Below are positions 43,055 to 53,400 of a stretch of DNA of 64,000 nt, piece after piece. The DNA is from Parabacteroides goldsteinii (GTDB lineage: Bacteria > Bacteroidota > Bacteroidia > Bacteroidales > Tannerellaceae): assembly GCF_015550595.1 (NCBI RefSeq), contig NZ_JADNBB010000002.1:62001-126000 (forward strand), written 5' to 3'. Positions within the stretch are counted from its first letter, which is position 1. Each line of letters begins with the position of its first letter. A program made the position numbers and the translations under genes. The notes below the pieces were generated by a model. The model was not told where the DNA came from. It did no database searches and saw only the letters and a program-made list of their open reading frames with translations.

Positions 43055-43744
43055 TTATTGTAATCTGAAAGTTACAGGTACTGTATATTTTACACGTACA
43101 GGTTTACCTCTCTGCTTACCAGGAGACCATTTGGGCATGCTATTGATCACACGCAAGGCTTCTTTATCCAGAGATGGGTCTACACCACGGATAACTTCTG
43201 CGTCAACAATAGAACCGTCACGGTTTACAACGAACGAACAAGTTACACGACCTTGAATACCGTTTTCCTGTGCAATAACCGGATACTTGATTGATTTTGC
43301 AAGGTATTTCAGCAATTCACCCTGTCCACCCGGGAATTCCGGCATTGTTTCTACGACTGTGAAGATCTGTTGAGCGGATTCTTCTTCTTCTTCTACAACT
43401 GCAGGTGCCACATAAGCTTCAACCTGTGCTGAAGTCTGGTCATCTTCAGATGAGATAAGATCCACTTGATCCAGTTCCACGTCGTCATCCACAATGTTCA
43501 GTTGTTCTACTGCAGCAGGTGCTGGTGGTGGGGGGGGTGGAGGAGGCGTATCCTCCGGTCTTGTAATTTCAATTTCCTCTTCAGCGATGATATCAGCGAC
43601 GCCTTCTGTTTGGACTACCTGAATATCACGGGTTCCCCATTCGAACCCAACGAATAGAACGGCTAAGCCAACAACCATACCCATCAGGATACCGAGTGTT
43701 TTGCCCCCTTCTAAGTCCGCTTTCGGTGATTTCTTAATTTCCAT
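43055..43744 (-). CDS. tonB: TonB-type energy transducer
   Basis: The start at 43744 (MEIKKSPKADLEGGK) is preferred over 43783. A transmembrane helix (LGILMGMVVGLAVLFVGF) near residue 17-35 is followed by an acidic stretch, a Pro-rich PPPPPPPPAPA linker near 67-77 and the C-terminal TonB domain (GRVTCSFVVNRDGSIVDAEVIRG...KPVRVKYTVPVTFRL). TonB passes energy from ExbB/ExbD, encoded 1.6 kb away, to outer-membrane receptors such as SusC/RagA types. Length 229 residues is usual. Confidence 0.92.
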   Translation of the reverse strand: MEIKKSPKADLEGGKTLGILMGMVVGLAVLFVGFEWGTRDIQVVQTEGVADIIAEEEIEITRPEDTPPPPPPPPAPAAVEQLNIVDDDVELDQVDLISSEDDQTSAQVEAYVAPAVVEEEEESAQQIFTVVETMPEFPGGQGELLKYLAKSIKYPVIAQENGIQGRVTCSFVVNRDGSIVDAEVIRGVDPSLDKEALRVINSMPKWSPGKQRGKPVRVKYTVPVTFRLQ

Positions 43745-43935
43745 ACTCTTATAATGTTTAAATATGTGTTTTCCAGTACGCAAAAATACAAATTATTTTA
43801 TATATCAATAGTAAACTGGGAAAAATACTTTTATATTTTCGTTTTTTTTTGAACCGAAAGAAAAATAACAGTGTTTATATACCTTTTTCCTGTTTTTTCC
43901 GTTTCTGTTTATGAAATATGTAATAACCGTATTTA

Positions 43936-43943
43936 TATCTTTG
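43936..43943 (+). promoter_or_regulatory. Bacteroidetes -7 box for porQ-cmk-ispH
   Basis: TATCTTTG matches TAnnTTTG, 20 bases before the porQ start at 43964. It also shows why the ATG at 43871 is too early. Confidence 0.5.
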
Positions 43944-43963
43944 TACGCATTTTGTTGAAAAAT

Positions 43964-44965
43964 ATGAGAAATATATTAGCTGTATTGTTCCTTTCGTTCT
44001 TTGTGCAATCTGTCGCGGCCCAAACCGGAGAGCAGGTGTTTACTTTTTTGAACTACCCTTCATCGACCAGGGCGAATGCTCTTGGAGGTCATACCGTGTC
44101 CCTGATAGAAAGGGATCCTTCCCTTATTTTTCATAACCCGGCTTTGCTGGGAGGTGAAATGGACGGTATGATAAACCTGAACTATATGAATTATATAGCA
44201 GACGTAAATGTTGGAAGCGCCCTGTTTACAAAAGCGTTCCGTGAACGTGGAGCCTGGGGTGTCGGAGTCAATTATTTCCATAACGGGAAATTCATAGGGA
44301 TGGATGAGCATAATCAGCCGACCGCTGATTTTACGGCAAACGATATTGCTGTCAATGGTTTTTTCTCGTATGATTTATCGGAACGTTGGCGCGGAGGTGT
44401 TTCCATGAAGTTCCTCTATTCCAATTATGATATTTATACATCGCTAGGACTTGCGGTGGATGCCGGGTTGAGTTATTATAATTCGGAAAAAGAGTTCTCT
44501 TTCGGTTTTGTGTTCAAAAATATCGGTGCACAGTTGAAACCCTACAATGATGATCGTCAGAAAATGCCTTGGGATATTCAGATGGGTATTTCAAAAAAGA
44601 TGAATCATGCCCCTTTCCGTCTATCCGTTACAGCGATGCATCTGAATCGTTGGAAATTCGACTATCTGGATGATACGGATCCCGACTATAAAGGTGATAA
44701 CTTCGCCCAGGCATTGTTTAAGCATTTTGTGTTCGGAGTAGATTATATACCCAGTGAGAATTTCTGGATTGGTGTCGGTTTTAATCCGAAGACAAAGATG
44801 GATATGAAGCTCCAGGGGGGAGGAAATGGGTTATCCGGTTTCTCGGCCGGTGCCGGCGTGAAGATCAAAATGTTCGACGTAGGTGTTTCTTTCGCCAAAT
44901 ATCATCCTTCAGCCATGTCGATGATGGTCAGCGTTTCTACTACACTGGCCGATTTTAAACCTTGA
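43964..44965 (+). CDS. porQ: Type IX secretion system protein PorQ
   Basis: The start at 43964 gives a clean signal peptide ([20 protein letters not shown]), whereas the longer frame from 43871 adds a promoter-like stretch. The mature protein is a predicted 14-strand beta-barrel with PorQ features: [26 protein letters not shown], then [10 protein letters not shown], and a final [19 protein letters not shown]. PorQ partners PorU/PorV/PorZ at the outer-membrane attachment complex. The order porQ-cmk is conserved in Bacteroidetes. It explains how the large protein at 58772 could be exported. Confidence 0.85.
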   Translation: MRNILAVLFLSFFVQSVAAQTGEQVFTFLNYPSSTRANALGGHTVSLIERDPSLIFHNPALLGGEMDGMINLNYMNYIADVNVGSALFTKAFRERGAWGVGVNYFHNGKFIGMDEHNQPTADFTANDIAVNGFFSYDLSERWRGGVSMKFLYSNYDIYTSLGLAVDAGLSYYNSEKEFSFGFVFKNIGAQLKPYNDDRQKMPWDIQMGISKKMNHAPFRLSVTAMHLNRWKFDYLDDTDPDYKGDNFAQALFKHFVFGVDYIPSENFWIGVGFNPKTKMDMKLQGGGNGLSGFSAGAGVKIKMFDVGVSFAKYHPSAMSMMVSVSTTLADFKP

Positions 44966-44984
44966 AAATATAATTAAAGTAAGA

Positions 44985-45674
44985 ATGAAAAAGATAGTGA
45001 TCGCCATAGATGGTGTTTCTTCAACAGGAAAAAGTACCATGGCAAAAGATCTCGCCAAAGAGATTGGTTATACGTATATAGATACCGGAGCTATGTACCG
45101 GGCTGTAACATTATATTGTATTCAGCATAATCTGTTCAAGGGAGACCGGATCGATGAGGAAAAGCTTCAGGCGGCAATGAACGATATCCATATATCCCTT
45201 CGTTTCAATCCGGAAACCGGACGACCAGATACTTACCTGAACGGTGTTAAAGTTGAAAAGGAAATACGCGGAATGGAAGTGGCAAGTTGGGTAAGTCCTG
45301 TGGCCACGTTGGGATTTGTCCGTCGTGCCTTAGTCGCCATGCAGCAGGAGATGGGTAAAGAAAAGGGGATCATAATGGACGGAAGAGATATCGGAACTGT
45401 TGTTTTTCCGGATGCAGAACTGAAAATATATGTAACCGCCAGTCCGGAGGTTCGTGCGCAACGTCGTCTGGATGAACTGAAAGCCAAAGGGGAGGCTGCC
45501 TCTTATGAGGAAGTTCTTGAAAATGTGAAAACCCGCGATCACATCGATTCGACCCGTAAGGAAAGTCCCCTGCGTAAAGCAGACGATGCGCTAGTATTGG
45601 ATAACTCGCATATGACCATTGCTGAACAAAAAGCATGGCTGCTTGTTCAATATGAAAAAGCTATCTCTAAATAG
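44985..45674 (+). CDS. cmk: Cytidylate kinase
   Basis: The 229-residue protein starts [18 protein letters not shown], the P-loop of nucleoside monophosphate kinases (residues 9-18), and has [39 protein letters not shown] and the lid [10 protein letters not shown]. It phosphorylates CMP/dCMP. It is 19 bases after porQ and 12 before ispH, so the three share one transcript. Confidence 0.95.
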   Translation: MKKIVIAIDGVSSTGKSTMAKDLAKEIGYTYIDTGAMYRAVTLYCIQHNLFKGDRIDEEKLQAAMNDIHISLRFNPETGRPDTYLNGVKVEKEIRGMEVASWVSPVATLGFVRRALVAMQQEMGKEKGIIMDGRDIGTVVFPDAELKIYVTASPEVRAQRRLDELKAKGEAASYEEVLENVKTRDHIDSTRKESPLRKADDALVLDNSHMTIAEQKAWLLVQYEKAISK

Positions 45675-45686
45675 GTAACAGTTACA

Positions 45687-46559
45687 ATGATTGAAGTAGA
45701 AATAGATAAAGGCTCCGGCTTCTGTTTTGGGGTGGTGACAGCTATTGAAAGTGCAGAACGTGAACTTAACAATACCGATATATTATATTGTTTAGGGGAT
45801 ATCGTGCACAATAGCCTGGAGGTTGAGCGGTTGCAGGCACATGGCTTGCGGACGATCGATCATAGAGAGTTCTCTACTTTGAAAGGAAAAAAAGTCTTGC
45901 TTCGTGCTCATGGAGAACCTCCTTCAACCTATGAGATTGCCCGGAAGAACGATATTACAATCGTCGATGCCACTTGTCCGGTAGTTCTTCAATTACAACG
46001 TAAAATACATAAATGTTACCAGGAAACCCGTATCAACAATACGCAACTGGTCATATATGGTAAGAAAGGGCACGCCGAAGTGAACGGTCTTGTCGGACAG
46101 ACGGAAGGAACCGCTATTGTCGTGGAAAAGATCGAAGACCTGGATCGTCTGGATTTTAACCGGGATATCTGCCTGTTCTCTCAAACGACCAAATCGCTGG
46201 ACGGTTTCCGTAAAGTCGTGAAAGAGATAGAACAACGTAGAGCTGAAAATGTCCGCTTTGAATATCACGATACAATCTGCCGCCAGGTAGCCAATCGTCT
46301 TCCCAATATCAAAGCTTTTGCATCCAGCCATGACTGGGTCTATTTTGTAGCCGGGAAGAAAAGTTCGAACGGAAAGATGTTGCTGGAAGAATGTCGTAAG
46401 GCAAATCCCAACACGATCTTCATTTCAGAAGTGAAGGAGATTACCGAACCGCTTCCGGCCGGAGTACGCCGGGTAGGCGTTTGTGGGGCCACATCCACTC
46501 CGAAATGGCTGATGGAAGAGGTGGCTGTCCGTATTCAGGAACTGAATGCCGGGCGTTGA
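45687..46559 (+). CDS. ispH: 4-hydroxy-3-methylbut-2-enyl diphosphate reductase
   Basis: The three cysteines that ligate the 4Fe-4S cluster are present: C13 in GFCFGV, C97 in DATCPVV and C198 in DTICRQ, at the same places as in E. coli IspH (12, 96, 197). The last step of the MEP isoprenoid pathway converts HMBPP to IPP and DMAPP. Its product feeds the polyprenyl synthase encoded at 42000. It ends the porQ operon. Confidence 0.97.
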   Translation: MIEVEIDKGSGFCFGVVTAIESAERELNNTDILYCLGDIVHNSLEVERLQAHGLRTIDHREFSTLKGKKVLLRAHGEPPSTYEIARKNDITIVDATCPVVLQLQRKIHKCYQETRINNTQLVIYGKKGHAEVNGLVGQTEGTAIVVEKIEDLDRLDFNRDICLFSQTTKSLDGFRKVVKEIEQRRAENVRFEYHDTICRQVANRLPNIKAFASSHDWVYFVAGKKSSNGKMLLEECRKANPNTIFISEVKEITEPLPAGVRRVGVCGATSTPKWLMEEVAVRIQELNAGR

Positions 46560-46620
46560 TAGAATGATTAAGATTTCATTAAGTTTCAGAGAAAATGAAA
46601 GAATGTTGGCAAATAATTAT

Positions 46621-46628
46621 TATTTTTG
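46621..46628 (+). promoter_or_regulatory. Bacteroidetes -7 box for pfkA
   Basis: TATTTTTG matches TAnnTTTG, 28 bases before the pfkA start. No convincing -33 at normal distance. Confidence 0.35.
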
Positions 46629-46655
46629 CCGCGAATAATATAAAATAAAGACGCT

Positions 46656-47636
46656 ATGTCTACTATTAAATGTATTGGCATTTTAACGTCCGGAGGTGAT
46701 GCTCCCGGAATGAACGCTGCCATCCGTGCAGTGACGCGTTCCGCTATTTATAACGGGATTAGGGTTAAAGGTATTTTTCGAGGCTACAGAGGATTGATCA
46801 CAGGTGAAATTGAAGAATTCAAGACTCAGAATGTAAGTAACATTATCCAGCGTGGTGGAACAATATTGAAAACAGCTCGTTGTATGGAGTTTAAAACTCC
46901 TGAAGGCCGTAAGCAGGCATACGACAAGTTGGTGGAAGAAGGTATCGATGCTTTGATTACCATTGGTGGTGACGGTACATTGACCGGTGCCCGCATATTT
47001 GCACAGGAATTCAATTATCCGATAGTCGGTGTTCCGGGAACGATCGATAACGACCTGTATGGTACGGATGTTACGATCGGATACGACACTGCCCTGAATA
47101 CGATCATGGAATGTGTCGATAAGATTCGCGATACCGCCACATCCCACGATCGTTTGTTCTTTATCGAAGTGATGGGACGAGATGCAGGTTTCCTCGCACT
47201 GAACGGTGCGATTGCTTCAGGTGCAGAAGCTGCGATCATCCCGGAAATATCTATGGAGAAGGACCAGTTGGCGGAAATGATCGAAAATGGTTTCCGTAAG
47301 TCAAAGAACAGTAGTATCGTACTGGTTGCCGAAAGTGAAGTAACCGGCGGTGCAATGGGGGTGGCCGAACGTGTGAAGAATGAATATCCGCAGTTCGATG
47401 TTCGTGTCTCTATCCTGGGACACTTGCAGCGTGGTGGATCGCCTACGGCACAAGACCGTATCCTGGCAACCCGTATGGGGGTCGGTGCTGTCGATGCGTT
47501 ACTGGACGATCAGCGTAACGTGATGATGGGTATACAGAATGACCAGATCGTATACGTGCCGTTCTCCAAGGCTATTAAGAATGATAAACCGATCAACCGT
47601 GATTTATTGAATACACTTCGTGTGTCTTCCATCTAA
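46656..47636 (+). CDS. pfkA: ATP-dependent 6-phosphofructokinase
   Basis: The 326-residue protein contains [16 protein letters not shown] (residues 11-26, ATP site), [24 protein letters not shown] (catalytic Asp) and [13 protein letters not shown] (allosteric/active-site Arg region). It phosphorylates fructose 6-phosphate in glycolysis. The Gly in GGDGT at the ATP-binding position fits ATP rather than PPi use. A perfect terminator follows. Confidence 0.95.
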   Translation: MSTIKCIGILTSGGDAPGMNAAIRAVTRSAIYNGIRVKGIFRGYRGLITGEIEEFKTQNVSNIIQRGGTILKTARCMEFKTPEGRKQAYDKLVEEGIDALITIGGDGTLTGARIFAQEFNYPIVGVPGTIDNDLYGTDVTIGYDTALNTIMECVDKIRDTATSHDRLFFIEVMGRDAGFLALNGAIASGAEAAIIPEISMEKDQLAEMIENGFRKSKNSSIVLVAESEVTGGAMGVAERVKNEYPQFDVRVSILGHLQRGGSPTAQDRILATRMGVGAVDALLDDQRNVMMGIQNDQIVYVPFSKAIKNDKPINRDLLNTLRVSSI

Positions 47637-47654
47637 GCATGAGTTTCAGAAATA

Positions 47655-47692
47655 AATAAACCCCGCCGGATATCGATCCGGCGGGGTTTATT
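47655..47692. terminator. Bidirectional terminator pfkA / meaB
   Basis: AATAAACCCCGCCGGA (47655-47670) pairs perfectly with TCCGGCGGGGTTTATT (47677-47692), a 16-bp stem with a 6-base loop, between converging genes. Confidence 0.88.
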
Positions 47693-47708
47693 CGTTTTAG
47701 GCTATACC

Positions 47709-48803
47709 TTATTTCTTCGATAAATTCTCCAGGAATAAATCCATCATCCGTTTAGCTGCGACAAACGAACTGATCTCGTTGTTCAACACCTGTTGCTCTG
47801 TCGGTATCAGCATGCCTTCAACGGCCGGATTATGATAGAACGTTTCACGTAATGTGTCGTTGATACTTTCATACATCCAGTACTTTGCCTGTTCATTCCG
47901 TTTGTAATTGAAGTAGCCGTTTTTCTTGGTAAACTCCATGTATTCGCCTACCATATCCCATATTTCCTTGATTCCGATGTTGTAATAACCTGAGTAGGTC
48001 AATACTTTGGGGAACCATCCGGAATCTGCGGGCGGGAAAAGATGCAGGGCATTTCTGAACTGTGCAGCGGCCAGGTTCGCTTTGTCGATGTTATCGCCAT
48101 CTGCTTTATTGATAATGATACCGTCTGCCATCTCCATGATACCGCGTTTGATACCTTGCAGTTCGTCCCCTGTTCCTGCCAGCTGGATAAGCAGGAAGAA
48201 GTCGACCATTGAATGTACGGCCGTTTCGCTTTGTCCGACACCAACCGTTTCTACGAATACGGTATCGAAGCCGGCAGCCTCACACAAAACGATCGTTTCA
48301 CGTGTTTTACGTGCCACACCACCCAGCGAGCCAGCCGATGGCGAAGGGCGGATGAACGCATCCTTTTCGCGTGATAAAGCTTCCATACGGGTCTTATCCC
48401 CCAGGATACTACCTTTGGAGCGTTCGCTACTCGGGTCGATGGCCAGTACAGCCAACTTACGTCCTTCTTTGATCAGATGCATACCGAATGCGTCGATAGA
48501 GGTACTCTTTCCTGCACCGGGTACTCCGGTAATACCGATACGAACCGATTTACCGGCAAAAGGAAGACATTTTTCGATGATTTCCTGAGCTAATTGTTGA
48601 TGCTCGTATTTAGCACTTTCAACCAAGGTTACTGCCTGGCTGAGGATGGTTATATTTCCTTTCAGTATCCCTTCTACAAATTCGGAAGGGGTATATGCTT
48701 TACGTTGAGGTCTTTTGAGATACGGGTTTACAGTCGGTACGTCGGCTACTCCCTTGTTTACCTTTAATCCTCTGTAAAGATCGTCGTTTTCGGGATGTTC
48801 CAT
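47709..48803 (-). CDS. meaB: Methylmalonyl-CoA mutase-associated GTPase MeaB
   Basis: The 364-residue G3E GTPase carries the P-loop GVPGAGKS (93-100), AIDPSSERSKGSILGDKTRM (switch), ETVGVGQSE and INKADGDNID (guanine-binding NKxD). MeaB/ArgK protects and reloads adenosylcobalamin-dependent methylmalonyl-CoA mutase; the mutase genes are not in the window. It is the last gene after the two DUF1573 genes, 17 bases from the nearer. Confidence 0.93.
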   Translation of the reverse strand: MEHPENDDLYRGLKVNKGVADVPTVNPYLKRPQRKAYTPSEFVEGILKGNITILSQAVTLVESAKYEHQQLAQEIIEKCLPFAGKSVRIGITGVPGAGKSTSIDAFGMHLIKEGRKLAVLAIDPSSERSKGSILGDKTRMEALSREKDAFIRPSPSAGSLGGVARKTRETIVLCEAAGFDTVFVETVGVGQSETAVHSMVDFFLLIQLAGTGDELQGIKRGIMEMADGIIINKADGDNIDKANLAAAQFRNALHLFPPADSGWFPKVLTYSGYYNIGIKEIWDMVGEYMEFTKKNGYFNYKRNEQAKYWMYESINDTLRETFYHNPAVEGMLIPTEQQVLNNEISSFVAAKRMMDLFLENLSKK

Positions 48804-48820
48804 GTTTAATTGACAATTTA

Positions 48821-49924
48821 TTATTTCTCAGCTGTTACTTTTATAAGGCGAACAGGGCCATTCGGGTCATTGCATACCACATTGATAAGCGCTTCCAGTT
48901 TTGTCTTGATTTCTCGTGGACGAACCGAAATCTTATAAGTAGCAGTCGTTCCCGGTTTAATTTCTTTTTTGCCTCCGGAGATATCCACCAATTCATTATC
49001 GCAGCTGATGCTGTGGATAAGAAGCGGCGACTTTCCGGTATTGGTAATGTCGACAGTTCCGGTCACTTTACCTCCGATCAGAGGAATAAAACTACCTTTC
49101 TCCGGTAATTTCCCGAAGTCGAGTAAAGTACCCGATAGCTGTGCAACAGGAGCCTGCGCCTTCTCTGCAGCCGATAACTTTCCAAAGTTATCAATAATAT
49201 TGGCTGCTACGTGCACTTTTCCTGAAATTTCTTTTTGTCCTATGCTTTCAACCGTTAAAGGTATCTCAGTTGTAACCCGTCCTTTTCTTTTGGTCGCTTT
49301 GGCATCCATCAATAAAGTAATTTCGCCGACTTCATCCGGTGCCAATTGGGCTGGACGAATTTCTACGGTCAGGAAGTTGGGAACTTTACCCTGATGGATC
49401 GTAAGAGTTGTTTTTCCTTCGTTCTTCACACTGATCTTCTCCCCTAATGTTTCATCCGGACGGATACTGCTGTACAGAACCGTTTTGGTCTGCATCTTCA
49501 GGTCGCCGATGGAATAAGGGTAAATAAATGTAGGCTGAAGTGGTTTCGGTGTTACGTTTCCTTTGATAGCCAGCGTATAGCTGCCTTTTTTACCATTGCT
49601 GAATATGGAGATCGTTTTGTAGAACGGGCCAGGACGTCCTTTGGGGTTATAGGTCACTTTTACGTTTCCGGTCTTTCCCGGGGCGATAGGTTCTTTTGTC
49701 CATTCCGGTTGTGTACAGCCACAGGAAGCAGTTATACGAGTGATGACCAGCGGACCGTCCCCTGTATTTTTAATAACAAAAGTATGACTGGCCAATCCAT
49801 CCGCTTCGGCGATAGTACCGAAGTTGTAGGTCAGTTCGTCTGCACTTATCTGAGCTCCGTTCTGTGCCGCTATATTAGCTGTTATCAGGAATATGCAGCA
49901 TAGAATAAAGCCCAGTCTTTTCAT
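48821..49924 (-). CDS. DUF1573 secreted protein, long paralogue
   Basis: Starting at 49924 gives a signal peptide (MKRLGFILCCIFLITANIAAQ). The mature protein holds a DUF1573 domain (TITASCGCTQPEW with the Cys pair, then APGKTGNVKVTYNPKGRPG) and at least one or two further Ig-like modules with the same TVTNTGKSPLLIHSISCDN theme (367 residues in total). DUF1573 proteins occur in Bacteroidetes outside the inner membrane; their role is unknown. It shares most of its first domain with the short paralogue at 49963. Confidence 0.85.
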   Translation of the reverse strand: MKRLGFILCCIFLITANIAAQNGAQISADELTYNFGTIAEADGLASHTFVIKNTGDGPLVITRITASCGCTQPEWTKEPIAPGKTGNVKVTYNPKGRPGPFYKTISIFSNGKKGSYTLAIKGNVTPKPLQPTFIYPYSIGDLKMQTKTVLYSSIRPDETLGEKISVKNEGKTTLTIHQGKVPNFLTVEIRPAQLAPDEVGEITLLMDAKATKRKGRVTTEIPLTVESIGQKEISGKVHVAANIIDNFGKLSAAEKAQAPVAQLSGTLLDFGKLPEKGSFIPLIGGKVTGTVDITNTGKSPLLIHSISCDNELVDISGGKKEIKPGTTATYKISVRPREIKTKLEALINVVCNDPNGPVRLIKVTAEK

Positions 49925-49962
49925 ATTCAGCATTCTTTGTTTTTAGTTTAGCTTGTTGTAAA

Positions 49963-50340
49963 TTAAATTACCTCTCCCCGTATGGTCAGGATGTAACTTC
50001 CGGTTTTACCGTTGCTGTAAACTGAGATCGTTTTAGAGAACGGTCCGGGACGTCCTTTCGGATCGTATGTTATTTTAATATCTCCGGTCTGACCGGGAGC
50101 GATCGGCTCTTTTGTCCATTCAGGGGTTGTACATCCGCAGGAAGCGATTACGCGAGTGATTACCAGCGGAGCTTCGCCTGTATTTTTAACTACAAATGTA
50201 GTGGATACCTTTCCATCGGCTTCTTTAATTTGTGCAAAGTCGTGAGAAGTTTGTTCAGCAGAAATAACTGCTTTTTTCTGAGCAGAAGCCATTCCTGTAG
50301 CAAGCAGGATTGCCATAAAAATAAAAATAATCTGTTTCAT
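49963..50340 (-). CDS. DUF1573 secreted protein, short paralogue
   Basis: A signal peptide (MKQIIFIFMAILLATGMASAQ) leads into one DUF1573 domain with ASCGCTTPEWTKEPIAPGQTGDIKITYDP. From residue 30 onward it matches the long paralogue nearly position by position, indicating tandem duplication. It is the first gene of the unit and stands 38 bases before the long copy. A TATCTTTG box lies upstream on the minus strand at 50372-50379. Confidence 0.88.
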   Translation of the reverse strand: MKQIIFIFMAILLATGMASAQKKAVISAEQTSHDFAQIKEADGKVSTTFVVKNTGEAPLVITRVIASCGCTTPEWTKEPIAPGQTGDIKITYDPKGRPGPFSKTISVYSNGKTGSYILTIRGEVI

Positions 50341-50371
50341 TTTACTTTTTATTTAGCTATTGTTTATTTTA

Positions 50372-50379
50372 CAAAGATA
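50372..50379 (-). promoter_or_regulatory. Bacteroidetes -7 box for the DUF1573-meaB unit
   Basis: On the minus strand this reads TATCTTTG, 32 bases before the start at 50340. It suggests that the DUF1573 pair and meaB form an operon apart from the macroglobulin gene. Confidence 0.45.
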
Positions 50380-50397
50380 GAGATTTAGAATGGAAAA

Positions 50398-50485
50398 TCG
50401 GGAATTGAAGGTCTAAATTTACAATCGGCGGATAGACTGTTTGTCTGTCTGTTATGATATTCAATCTCTCAATTTCAATTCCCGA
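50398..50485. repeat. Long-range inverted repeat after the macroglobulin gene
   Basis: TCGGGAATTGAA (50398-50409) is exactly complementary to TTCAATTCCCGA (50474-50485), with a 64-base interval in which I see no gene. The arms follow the macroglobulin stop (50496 on the minus strand). It may form a weak terminator or message-end structure. Confidence 0.5.
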
Positions 50486-50495
50486 CTTTCGATGT

Positions 50496-53400
50496 TTACT
50501 TAACCAGGATTGTCTCGCTTTCCGTATGCGAAACAAATTCGGGAGCGTACAGGCATTGAATTGTACTGATTCCACCTGCATATTCTCCAGTACGTGTTAC
50601 GTAAACCGGATATTCGATAACGAAAGTTCCTGCCGGCAGACGGTTAAAGAAGAAGTTCTCCGATACGTCTGTCGGTGACTGGTAATACATTACTCCGTCT
50701 CTGAATTTTGTTCCGGAAATCAGGTCGGCCGGTTCGAAACATCCTGCCCGCAAGTCTTTCAGGAATACATAATCCATTTCACGATCCGTGCGGATAGTCA
50801 GGCGTACTACCACTTTGTCGCCTATGCGAAGTTTACCGTCGGTTACCGGCTGTATCTGCAGGCCGGTGCCACTGTTGCTTTCGATGAACAATTTCTTTTC
50901 AACGTTGAGTACACCCTTCTGTTTTTCTACTTTATTTATATTTTCGAAGTACTGTTCGTAAACGGCTCCCCAGGCAGGTGCATTTCCTTCCTTTCGGATG
51001 GAAACGGAATTGCTTCCGGAAGAAATTTCTTTTCCGTCCAGTACAACCTTCAGATAACCTGTTGCCGTTTCACCTTCGGCTGTGTTGTAGGTTTTACCTC
51101 CCCAGTCGACGGTGCAGGTATTGTTATCATTCAGCCAGTCGTTTCCGGTCAATAATAGGGCGTAGATCGCATTCTGTGTTGCAGGAACCGACTCCCAGTT
51201 CTGAGTACGTTTCTGGTTCAATAGCCATTGCTTCATACGGTCGGTATCTTTAGAGTCCGGCGATAAAGTATTGAATACTTTCATCAACAGGCAGTGCGTA
51301 TCGATCGGGGAGATAAAGAAACCGTTCTCTCTCCGGTTGTTCGCCCAATACATGCCCTGCTCGGTAGAGACGGTAGCCGTTTTACGCAACCAGGCTAGGA
51401 TTTCGCTGGCCACTTCCTTTTTACCGTTCCGGTACATCAATAGGGCAATTTCTCCTTTACCGTAAAGGTTCTGTTTATTCCATGTTTTTTCAGCCTGTGT
51501 CGTGTAGAAACGAATAGCTTCGCGGGCATCACCCTGTTCAGGAATATCCCTGTAAGAACTACGTACGAATAAGAATTCCAGTTGCAATGAGTTCGGTGAA
51601 CTGGCCTGCCACTTTTTATCGACTTGTTGTAGACGTTTGTAATCCGATTGCATCTGTTTGTCCAGATACCTGAGTGCCTTCATCTGCATCTCTTTTTCTT
51701 CTTGTCCGTATTGAACGGCACCCAGCTCTACCAGTTGCGACATTCCTTTCAGGATATGCAGTGTGATCTCGCGGCTGGGATAGAAACCTTTGAACCAACC
51801 CCATGCACCGTCTTCATTCTGTTGCTTCAACAGTTGTTGCAAAGCCAGTTCGCGTTGCTGGGCAGCACGGTTCAGGTCGAACAATAAGGATAACCGTTGT
51901 TTCTGTTCTGTTTCGTTGTCGGCAGCCAGTACCCACGGCGTTTCTTGAAGCAGGATATTTTTCAGTTCCTGGTTCTTTTCCAGGTTTGAATACAGGGTTG
52001 AAGCTGTTCCTCCCTGGGCCTTCCACTGGCTGATCACTTTCTGTATGCGCGGATTGGCTGTAGCGATATAGTTAGCCAGTGTGTTGCTGTAATACGAAGC
52101 GAACCATGAAATGATATTGTCGTTTGCCGGCTGCGTTAATGTCGGCAGGGCCTGTACGGCATACCAGATCGGGTTGGCTGTCAGTTCCAGTGTCATACTG
52201 AACGGCTTACGGGTTCCGGTGGATTGATTGCCGGATACCCGGATCTGCTTTTCGCTTTCTCCCATCAGGTAGAACGGCGTACTTTCCGTAACAAGCAGCT
52301 GGTTCGACAGTACCGGGATCAGGTGTTGTTCGCCATCGCTGCCTGAATCCGAGTCGGCTACTATACGGATTCCGATCAGGTTGGTTGTTTCCGGCACGCG
52401 GAATGTCCATGAAGCTGTCGTAATACTGTCGGCTGCCAGTGTGAATGTTTTCTGCGATTTGCTCAGGCAGATCACCGGCTGGTCGGTTGCCGGATCAAAC
52501 AGTTCCAGTTTCACCCGTCCGGTGATGGACTCTTTCGAATTGTTTATCACTTGTGTGCTGACGGAAACTTCATCCCCCTGGCGCATAAAACGCGGGAGAT
52601 TCGGCACAACCATCAACGGCTTACTGCTGATCACTTCTTTTGTCAACAGACCGTATTTCATATCGGATGTGTTAGCCACAGCCTGGAACTTCCAGGTCGT
52701 ATTGCTTTCAGGTAAAGTGAATTGCAACTCTATATCACCTTCTTTGTTCGTCAAGAGGGAAGGATAGAAGAAGGCTGTTTCATTAAAGTTCTCCCTTACC
52801 TGCAACATTGTTTCCTGCGGTGTATCGGCTGCGCCTTCATCCGCTTTCCGCGACTGTGAAATAACTGCATTTTCTTCCAGTACACCTCCGGTTATCGTTG
52901 CGGCATCATCCGATGCATATTCAACAGCCATAGATTCTGCTATCATCGGGGCGGCCGACGATTTCATCATGATACCTCCGCCATAAGCTCTACGGTTTCT
53001 GAAATCCATAATACCCTGCCAGTTCAAACGGTCATACTGATAATCAGGTATATTAATACGATCAGGCCTTCCGGCATCGTACATCATTTTCTGATCCATA
53101 CCGGTTCCTGCATTAAAGAATGGAATGTTCAGGTAAACGGAACGTTGCGGATTAAAGTACCAGTTGAACGGTAAAATCTTATCCAGTGAAGCGTCGTACA
53201 TGCTTGCCAGTACCTCTGCACTAACGGGAACGGAATCTGCATCCAGTATGCGGAATTTCCAGGTTTCCTGGCTACCCGGCAGCAGACGGTCGCGGAAGGT
53301 CGTCGGTTTTATAGTCAGACGGCGATCCGGTTGCCGGCGTTTGATCTGCGACTGGGTGGTGTACAACTTTCCGTTCTTTACGAAGGTGAAGCTGGCAACA

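Noticed and set aside
48007-48588. 193-codon plus-strand frame inside meaB
   Set aside because: It is antisense to the well-supported meaB GTPase gene.
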